DNA from: Lineus longissimus
Lineage: Eukaryota > Nemertea > Pilidiophora > Heteronemertea > Lineidae
Length of the DNA: 64,000 nucleotides
Reading direction: 5' to 3'
Assembly (NCBI RefSeq): GCF_910592395.1
Contig: NC_088316.1
Span: 7,814,001 to 7,878,000 of the forward strand
The translations under genes were made by a program, and so were the position numbers. The notes under the pieces are model-generated. The model worked only from the letters and a program-made list of their open reading frames with translations, searched no databases and had not been told where the DNA came from. Below are positions 56,852 through 64,000 of the stretch, piece after piece; the stretch's first letter is position 1, and every line of letters starts with the position of its first letter.

Positions 56852-58345
56852 ATGATGTTAGTTGAAGATCGTCGTTCATTAGCCATACTTGAAAGTGGTA
56901 CCCGTCAGACTGATGATGGTCATTATGAGATTGGTCTCTTGTGGAAGAGCAGCCACCCAGTACTCCCGAACAACCGAATGTTGGCAGAGAAAATATTAGC
57001 TAGCCTAAAGAGGCGGTTTGACAGGGATCCTGAGTATGTAGCAATGTACAGGGAATCAATGGACGTCAATTTTAAGGAGGTTATGCGAGAGTTCTCACCG
57101 CAGAAGAAGCAGCAGCATCCCATGACAAAACCTGGTATTTGCCGCACCATGAAGTGCAAAATATCAACAAACCTAGTCGAGTGCGAGTAGTCTTTGATGC
57201 AGCCGCAGAGTATCATGGCACTTCCTTGAATCGAGAGCTGATACAGGGGCCAGACCTCAATAATGGTCTACTCGGAGTGCTCTTGAGGTTTAGAGAGCAT
57301 TCAATAGCCATTATGGCAGACATCAAGGCCATGTTTTCGCAGTTCAAGGTTCCTGAAGAAGATTGCCAAGCTTTGAGATTTCTGTGGTGGCTAGATTTGC
57401 TTGAGTTCAAGCCTGTTATTTGCCAGATGACACGGCACATTTTTGGAGTGGCAGATAGCCCGAGTGCGTGTACCTTTGGATTAAACAGTGTGCAAGTGAT
57501 CACGGTGCCAAGTACGACAGTAGAGTTGCTGAAGCTGTTCACTGTTCTATGTAGATGACTTGCTGTGTTCATTGGCTACAGTCGCGGTTGCAATTGTGCT
57601 ATCATCGGGCTTAATTGCTCTGGTAGCTGCAGGAAGGATGGAGTTGGTGAAATTTGTCTCCAATTTGCCTGAAGTGATGAAAGCCTTGCCTGGAAATATC
57701 CGTGCAACAGGAGTTGTGGATCTTGACTTGGACTTGCCAACTGCTGAGAGAGCTTTGGGTGCTAGATGGAATGTTGAGGATGACACCTTGGGCCTACAGG
57801 TCACAGGAATTGACAAAGGTGCCGAGAAGGCTAACACTCGATGGGAGTGTCTCTCAGCTGTGAGTGCTATCTATGATCCTTTGGGTCTGGTGGCTCCGGT
57901 GACATTAGTCGCCAAGCGTATCCTACAGCTGAGTTTTAAGTCTGGGCAGACTTTGGATGATGAGCTTCCAGACAACTTGAAGACAGCCTGGGAAACGTGG
58001 AAGCGTAGTCTGCCAGATCTTACTAAAATTTCAGTGCCAAGGTGGTACTTCACATCAGAAGCAGAAGGACATTATGAACTACATCATTTTGCTGATGCGA
58101 GCGAAGTTGGATATGGGACAATATGTTGCATAAGAAAGATATGCGAAACTGGAGTCATCGAATGTGCCTTTGTGATAGCCAAGTCCAGATGCGCGCCAAG
58201 CCAGTATGTCTCAATTCCACGCCTGGAATTGCAGGCAGCTGTGATTGCTGTGAGGGTAGACACCCTTCTACGAAGAGAGCTTGACCTACCTATTAGTAAC
58301 AGGTATTACTGGACAGACTCGAAGATCACACTTCAGTACATATAG
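56852..58345 (+). pseudogene. BEL-1 reverse transcriptase and RNase H regions
   Basis: 56852-57190 is the N-terminal linker and fingers region ('LPNNRMLAEK'). 57139-57558, in another frame, holds the first catalytic Asp in 'MADIKAMF' (about 57317). The 'YVDD' box is at about 57548-57559 in a third frame, continued by 57560-58345 with the thumb ('YDPLGLVAPV') and an RNase H-like domain ('FADASEVGYG', 'PRLELQAAV' and 'WTDSKITL'). At least two frameshifts break the enzyme, and a stop follows at 58343. Confidence 0.8.
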
Positions 58346-59940
58346 AGAGTGAGAATAGGCGCTTCAAGACATATGTGGCCAATTGTGTCAGTGAAATACA
58401 GGACTTGACGACGCCAAGGCAGTGGCAGCATATACCAGGAGTATTGAACCCTGCAGACATGGCGTCTAGGGGAAAATCAGTCGAGAAGTTCTTGGAGTCG
58501 AAACAATGATTTCTTGGGCCGGACTTTCTCTGGAAAACGGAAGATTTCTGGCCAGATGCTGCTGTACCGTGTTTGCCTGGCGATGATTCGGAGATCAAGG
58601 AAGAGAAGATTATTGGGACGGTTGCAACAGCAGCACTGTCAGTCGAGAATATTCTGCGGGGATAGTCATCATGGACCAGATTGCTGAGAGCTGTGGTGAT
58701 TCTGACAAAGATCTGCAGATATCTGAGAGACAAGTCTTCAGTTATTCGAGAAATCACCGTCCAGGAATTGGTTAAGGCGAAACTCACGGTTGTAAATTTG
58801 GTGCTGGCAGTTGCGTTCGGTGAAGAAATTGACAGCATCCAGCAGACGGGAAGAGTCAAAGCAAAAAGTCAGTTGAATCGACTGAACCCTGTGTTGGTCA
58901 AAGGGTTGGTTACGTGTTGGAGGAAGATTGGCAAAAGCACCGATGTCCTTTGACAGTAAATTTCCGATAATACTGCCAAGCCATGATCACGTAGCGGACG
59001 TGCTGGTTTGTTATTTCCATGATGCTGTTGGTCATGCTGGTCAGGAGCACGTACTCACCAAGTTGAGAGAAGAGTTCTGGATTTGCAGAGCCCGTACCCT
59101 CGTAAAGAAGGTACTTAGAGCTTGCATTGGATGCTGCAAGCAACATGCAAGGCGGATGACCCAAATGATGGCGAAACTCTACAGACTACAGGCTGTGGGT
59201 GTATGATCCCCCGTTCACACGTTCTGGTGTGGATAATTTTGAGCCGATGCTGACCAAAAGGGGTAGAAGTACTACCAAACGTTGGGCATGTCATAGAGGT
59301 CAGCCAGAAGAGATTTGGTCTGACAGCTTGGGATCAAGATCAGATCAGTCGGGAGCTAATCCAGAAAGGAATCCAGTGGCACTTCCAGCCACCACAAGCA
59401 CCTCACATGTCAGGCATATGGGAAAGGTTTGTGAGGTCGGTTAAGCTTGGCCTTAACGCCATTTTAGGCACAAGCTTAGTCTCCGATGAAATGTTGTATT
59501 CTGCTTTGGTAGAAGTTGAAGGGATAATGAACAGCCGGCCGTTGTGCAGAACCAGCGAAGACAGCAAGGATGAGGAGGTGCTGACACAAGCGCACTTCCT
59601 CATTCAGAGACCTGCCATATCTCTACCTCCAGGAGATTTTGAGGACACAGATCAATATCACTGTCGGAAGTGGCATCATGTCCACCTTTTGGCAAACCAC
59701 TTCTGGAGAAGATTCGTACCTGGGTACATGGCTACCCTGCAAGAAAGAGCGAAGTGGCATTTACCGCAACGAAAGCCAAGATTGGAGATCTGGTGCTGGT
59801 GTCGGATGACGACAAGGTTCGGGGCCATTGGCCAATGGGCAGAATCACGCAGTTCTTCCCGGGAGATGATGGTCATGTTCGTGTCGTGGAAGTGAAACAT
59901 GGAGATTCCTTTCTAAAACGTCTTGAGGAAAGCACGTAGA
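58346..59940 (+). pseudogene. BEL-1 integrase and C-terminal domain
   Basis: 58928-59206 holds the His-His-Cys-Cys zinc-binding region ('HAGQEHVLTKLREEFWI', 'CIGCCKQHA'). The core follows in broken frames: 'PPFTRSGVD' at about 59203, a damaged segment around 59230-59330, then 'PHMSGIWERFVRSVK' (about 59402) with the third acidic residue. The last segment (59670-59939) is the BEL/Pao-specific tail ('VLVSDDDKVRGHWPMGRI'). The stretch 58346-58900 is the tether between RNase H and integrase and contains several stops. Confidence 0.75.
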
Positions 59941-60716
59941 CGGTTGCTGATAAGGACATTGTGGAGGACGGACTCATACTCTGTGCGAAACTCTTCGTTT
60001 GTTGTTTGTTGTTTGATTCAGTAATTCGATCGAGGATGTGATTAGTTGTTTAAGTACATTTCATGGGCCCACTTGGCCATCACTATTTTAGATATTCGCT
60101 ACCGACGTGTTTTAATCTGGACATCTCACTAAATGTTTTGTTTTTTTTTAATTTCCTAACTTCTGGTAGTATTTGGCCTCCTCCAGGTTAGCTACAGAAT
60201 AGTGCTTGAATATCAATTATTCAAACCGAGTGTAGTTAAGGGTTAATTGATTCAGTGAATCATTCAAAATTCAGTTATCGGATCTCGGAGATGCGATTCT
60301 ATAGTGCTTTAGTTCATGTCGGATCGTGTATGGCGGTATCCCAAGCGGGAGCTGTGTTGCTATTATGCTTAGAGGGTAGCCTTCTGGGTTTCTGTTTTCA
60401 TTGTTTGTATGGGTCCAAAACTTATACAATATTTCTGCCATGGGCAATTTTTCTGCGCACACTTTCATTGTTTTTTGAGTGACATTTTACGTGGTACCAA
60501 ATACGGTATTGGACTGTTCGAGCGCAATGGCACGTATGGATTGGATGGTCTTCGTGATCCTTAGACCATCGGGGGGAGTATGTTCGTGCCATCCCGCCTT
60601 TAAATCTGTTTTGACTCAGTGGTGCCCTCTGTTGGACGTTGGACACTTTAGCGAGTCACGGAGAGCGAATGTCAATGCTGTGTTTGTTTCCAGTCATCTT
60701 GAGAGTGTATAAAGAA
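59941..60716 (+). repeat. BEL-1 3' untranslated region, purine tract and partial LTR
   Basis: After the pol stop there are about 630 bp of non-coding sequence. The purine tract 'ggggggag' at 60571-60578 is followed shortly by 'tgttcgtgcc' at 60581, the usual TG start of an LTR. The putative LTR is cut at about 60716. No second LTR was found, so this identification is by position only. Confidence 0.5.
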
Positions 60717-60719
60717 TTC

Positions 60720-61604
60720 TGAGTTGATTGGGATTCCAAATCCCATGCGTCCATCCACAGCGTCATTTGACCTTTCTTCGGAATTATGGCTGGATGTTTG
60801 TTGTCTCTTGGTACATTCGCTCGTTTGATCCTACCACCAACACGTATTATCCCATCAGTATCCATAAAGGGGTCAAGACTGCTCAGCCGGCTGTTCTTGC
60901 ATAGGTGATGTAAGTGTTTCTTCTGATTACCAGTAGGCGGCCCGCCGCCACGACATCTCTTCTGACAGCTTCCTGAGTATGTCAACTTCACTCGGAAATT
61001 CTCTCGCCCGCACCATTTGGATAATCAATCTGCTTCCACCTCAGCAACGTCAACTGGTACTTCTCGAGGGTGGTACTTCTTGAGTAACTTTTGTAGGTTG
61101 TCATCTTTCTGTAGTTTCTTCCTTTTGATCTTACCCTTTTGCAGATCGTGTTTAAGTCTCAGGCAGACTGCTATTGCCCTCTGTGTATGGTGCCAGCTGG
61201 AGAACCTCTTGCATCAAGGCAGGACATCTGCTGACCTCTGCACTTGGACTTGGGTGGCTAGGGTCGTTACCCTTTTCTCCTCAGGATCATTGGGATGTAG
61301 CGTTACGATGTCTCCATCATCAAGTACTGGCTGGGTGGGCTCTGGACCGAGTAGAAACTTAGGCCCCTTCCACCGTAGTGAAATTCCTATAAGGTCCTCT
61401 GCACTGGCTCCGCGGGAGGCGATATCTGCAGGATTTTCATCAGTTTTCATGTACTGCCATTTCTCTGGAGGGGCGACGTCTCTGAACTCTTGCACCCGAT
61501 TGGAAACATACACATGGAATCTGCGACTCTATTTTTTTATATATCCTAGTACAACTGCTATCCGTGTAATGTCAGTGTTCAATGTTCGCATTCTTGAGCT
61601 CTTT
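60720..61604 (-). pseudogene. BEL-2 RNase H end and integrase zinc region
   Basis: 61513-61214 contains 'NPADIASRGAS', the conserved post-RNase H motif of BEL/Pao elements, and 'WKGPKFLLG'. 60991-60720 contains 'GIIRVGGRIKRANV', which marks the start of the integrase zinc-binding region. The catalytic core is missing. Confidence 0.8.
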
Positions 61605-63159
61605 CTATAAGAATTGACTAAATCCTGCAGAGGTTACTGCTGCTGTAAGCTCCAGCCTGGGAATGGTTACGGCTTTCTTCGGTGTGAGGTTTGACTTGGC
61701 CAAGACTAGGGAAACATTGACTTTGCCATTCATGTAGACTAGTTTCAAGTAACTGCATTTACCATATTCGCGGAAGCTAATATCTGAGAAGTGATGGAGT
61801 TCGGCAAACTTGACATCCTCCAAATCTGGTTCTTTATATCATCGAGGGATCTGTAGACTGCTCAGTTTTGAGAGACCTGCTTTCCATTCGATCCATTCGG
61901 CTTGTATGTTGTCTTGCACTGGGTCATCCCGATCACACTCATTGCCTGTGATTTTCTTTTCGGAGAATCGCTTTCCCTTAAGTACTGTTGGAGATACCAG
62001 GCGCAACGGATCAAATGGGGGCCAATGGTGGACAGGATTCCTCGTCTGGTTATCAGTTTCTCTGGAATCCGGGTACTGAACTGCAGAGTATCTGACTCTA
62101 TTTGGGAGTCCCATTGGACTCCCAATGTCCGTTCAACTGGCAGTCCTTCTTTGAAAATGTCTATGTTCTGTATGTCCTTGGCTCGTTCAGACTCGGGGAT
62201 TGTGGCCAGGACATCCTTCTTATTGCAGACGTACTTATGTAAGTGGAATCCACTCTCCTCGCAAAGCTTAGTGCTGTTCGCTATCAGCTCCAAGGTCTTC
62301 TCATTTGGCATGTCCATGGACTTTATTCCATCATCCATGTAAAGATCCTCAAGTATGCAGTCTGCAGCTCCCTTGCCATACTTGTGCTCGTACATTGTTG
62401 CTGTAAAGTTCGCATACCCTTGGGAACTTGTGGCACTGAACAGGTGCACAGCCATTCGTTATTCCATTGGCGGTTCATGAAGCTTGCCTTGATCCCACCA
62501 CACGAAAGGTAGGAAATCTCTATCAGCCACTGGGACGTTGACTTAGTGATACATCCCCTCTATGTCGCAGGTGAAGGCTGTATCTGACTTTCTAAAAGGG
62601 CACCGTACACCAGTCAGGTTTTTGATGAAGTCTGGGCCCTGGAGGAGGTGGCGATTGAGTACCTCGCCTTGGTACTCTGCATTATAATCAAAAACGATCC
62701 TTATATTCCCCGGTTTCTTTGGGTTATATACCCAATGGTGGGGTTCATACCATGTCTTTCCCATCACCTCCTTCTTGTCCGGCACTCTCTCAGCATAACC
62801 ATTTGAGATCATGTCCTCTATAAACTTGGCTAACTTGTGCTTCAGTCTGATCAGTCGGTTGGCAGCCATCTGTTTCTTGTTGGGCAGCTGGACATTATCT
62901 CTCTTGAACGGCAGTGGAACTTCGAAGTGTCCATTTTCTTGTTAGCGGATGCCGTCCTGTACTATGGACATAAATCTCTGATCTTCGACTGACATGCCCT
63001 TGGTACCATTCTCCTTCTCATTGAAGTCTAGCTCGAACATCTGTTGGATGTTGCAACGGTTGACCACCTTAGCGATTGTTTTTTTGACAAACGTGTTCTC
63101 TTGCTGATCCCTATACCCATGTCTCCGATAACACCCCAACTGAGGTCAGTTCTGATAGA
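61605..63159 (-). pseudogene. BEL-2 reverse transcriptase and RNase H start
   Basis: Minus strand. 62869-62543 holds the fingers region ('HHWVYNPKKPGNIRIVFD', 'GPDFIKNLTGV') and the first Asp in 'CDIEGMY'. 62455-61862 holds the 'YMDD' box ('LEDLYMDDGIKSM', about 62345) and thumb. 61823-61605 starts the RNase H-like part ('LHHFSDISFREYG', 'PRLELTAAV'). A frameshift and stop separate the first two blocks near 62540. Non-functional. Confidence 0.8.
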
Positions 63160-63890
63160 GTATGGGTCACTGTCTTCGCCTGGCACAACCTCTGTTGGTT
63201 TGAGGGTTTGCGGACAGTTCACTCCTATAAGAAGGCCGATTTCCAACTTCTCGTAATACTGGTAGAGCTTCTTTGCTATTTATGATGAGTGAGGCCACTT
63301 GTTGACTGTCTCTAACTTGGGGATCTGTTTATGACTGACGGGAATGACATCCCTTGAGAAGGTTACTGGTAGGCTGATATCAACGGAATGGGTTAGGCTC
63401 TTTATTCTCAGGCCTTCAACTCTCTTACGCTTGATCATCTCCTCAGCCAGCATCGCTTATAACCTCAGAGAGATCACCAGTCCTGTTGCTTTAATCTTCT
63501 CCACGGCTGTTTCAGACACGAAACAGGAATCTGATTGTGGGTCGAGCAGCGCATATATCTTCACAGGCTCGGCTCATTGGGCAGTTCTTCGTTGTGCAGC
63601 AGCAGTGGAACCATAGTCTGACTGTCTCTGTCTGTATTGTCGGAGCTGACGTCAACCACAGCACTGGCCAGACAGGCTGTGCTGTTCTGAGCTTGGGTCA
63701 TCACCATTGGATAGGCTAAGTTGTTGGTGTAACGATGCAGCAGTGTTGGATGAAACTGCTGACACACTTCACACCTAAGTTTTCTTCGGCAGTCTCGCTT
63801 CTTGTGTCATTCTCAGCAAAGGGCTTTGCTGTGGACGGTCGCTTCTCTATCTTTCAACGGCATCTTCTTAAACTCAGGACAGTTTTATGG
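63160..63890 (-). pseudogene. BEL-2 Gag tail and protease region
   Basis: Minus-strand frames near 63850-63760 contain a basic Cys/His stretch ('KKRDCRRKLRCEVCQQFHP') of the second knuckle. Around 63560 lies the protease region, with the catalytic Asp in 'ALLDPQSDS' (Pro-Gln-Ser in place of Thr-Gly-Ser). This is followed at 63246-63160 by 'IGLLIGVNCPQ', the conserved end of the DUF1758-type domain. Broken by stops. Confidence 0.7.
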
Positions 63891-64000
63891 TGTACTTTTC
63901 ATCAAAAGTAAAAATTTACACGTTATCATTTCTCATAATGTTTAAGGTGAATATATGACATATCGAACATGTCAAAACACAAAACTAGTTAGCTAATTCT
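63891..64000. other. Window end, no feature
   Basis: AT-rich sequence beyond the truncated BEL-2 Gag. Nothing identified. Confidence 0.4.

Larger units (their letters stand above)
55240..60716 (+). mobile_element. BEL/Pao LTR retroelement, broken (BEL-1)
   Basis: Gag, protease, reverse transcriptase, RNase H and integrase regions follow one another on the plus strand, and the C-terminal segment matches the domain (DUF5641-type) typical of BEL/Pao polyproteins. No 5' LTR is visible; the element starts inside gag next to an old repeat. A purine tract (60571-60580) and the start of a likely 3' LTR end at about 60716, where the inverted BEL-2 begins. Frameshifts and stops occur throughout. No envelope-like ORF. 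Confidence 0.85.
60717..63890 (-). mobile_element. BEL/Pao LTR retroelement, broken (BEL-2, minus strand)
   Basis: On the minus strand, from 63890 to 60717: Gag zinc-knuckle tail, protease, reverse transcriptase, RNase H and the beginning of the integrase. It is only distantly similar to BEL-1, so it is a separate family. Both ends are missing: Gag starts mid-way near 63890 and the integrase core is cut at about 60717, exactly where BEL-1's LTR stops. No LTRs seen. Multiple stops and frameshifts. Confidence 0.85.

Noticed and set aside
55240-63890. Integrated infectious retrovirus
   Set aside because: Domain order and the C-terminal tail are those of BEL/Pao retroelements, no envelope-like frame is seen, and both copies are truncated with many stops.

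Overview
This window looks like the intronic interior of a metazoan gene, most probably from a marine invertebrate; a mollusc or other spiralian, or an invertebrate deuterostome, would fit. The evidence is spliced exons with canonical GT/AG borders, long AT-rich introns, and a repeat load of Helentron, PIF/Harbinger, piggyBac, Tigger/pogo, non-LTR and BEL/Pao elements. There is no bacterial-style operon, no rRNA or tRNA that I can see, and no CRISPR array. I cannot name the species from the sequence.

Host gene. Four plus-strand exons (14875-15003, 30076-30256, 49977-50121, 54151-54322) join with matching intron phases (1, 2, 0) into one open reading frame for a WD40-like protein. Its 5' and 3' ends are not identified here. 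The three introns between these exons are about 15 kb, 20 kb and 4 kb, and nearly everything else in the window is mobile or repeated DNA in or beside them.

Layout. 1-2.8 kb: minisatellite and a 155-bp tandem array. 2.8-12.85 kb: a decayed Helentron (helicase, AP-endonuclease-like and OTU-protease domains) cut in two by a 6570-bp PIF/Harbinger-type element (3661-10230) that carries nested repeats and SGNH-hydrolase-like gene pieces. 13.7-14.2 kb: a short piggyBac-like remnant. 15.7-21 kb: an old interspersed repeat holding a second Harbinger-type element. In that element the transposase is internally deleted, but a five-exon minus-strand Myb/SANT gene is intact (325 codons). 23.4-25.2 kb: a Tigger-like transposon with an internal deletion. 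26-27.8 kb: a piggyBac deletion derivative with TTAA target sites. 28.5-29.7 kb: the second of three very similar ~1.1-kb copies of a repeat with a (TCG)n block and palindromes near both ends (the others are at 16.7 and 50.2 kb). 32-35 kb: small foldback, tandem and terminal-inverted-repeat elements. 36-38.6 kb: degraded repeats and a non-LTR endonuclease fragment. 40-44.3 kb: a repeat unit invaded by two miniature elements and a larger Tigger-like transposon. 45-47.4 kb: a TTAA miniature element and old repeats. 47.9-48.9 kb: an unrecognised broken gene. 51.7-53.5 kb: a minus-strand non-LTR reverse-transcriptase pseudogene. 55.2-64 kb: two broken BEL/Pao retroelements facing each other.

How the parts relate. 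The mobile elements are mostly dead: frameshifts, in-frame stops, deletions or a lost catalytic aspartate are visible in nearly every coding region. The clear exception is the Myb/SANT gene at 18.2-20.5 kb, whose splice phases and reading frame are fully preserved. Nesting gives a relative order of events: Helentron before Harbinger-1 at 3661; old repeat before Harbinger-2, then the (TCG)n repeat inside Harbinger-2. Family assignments rest on motifs read by eye; no database search was run.
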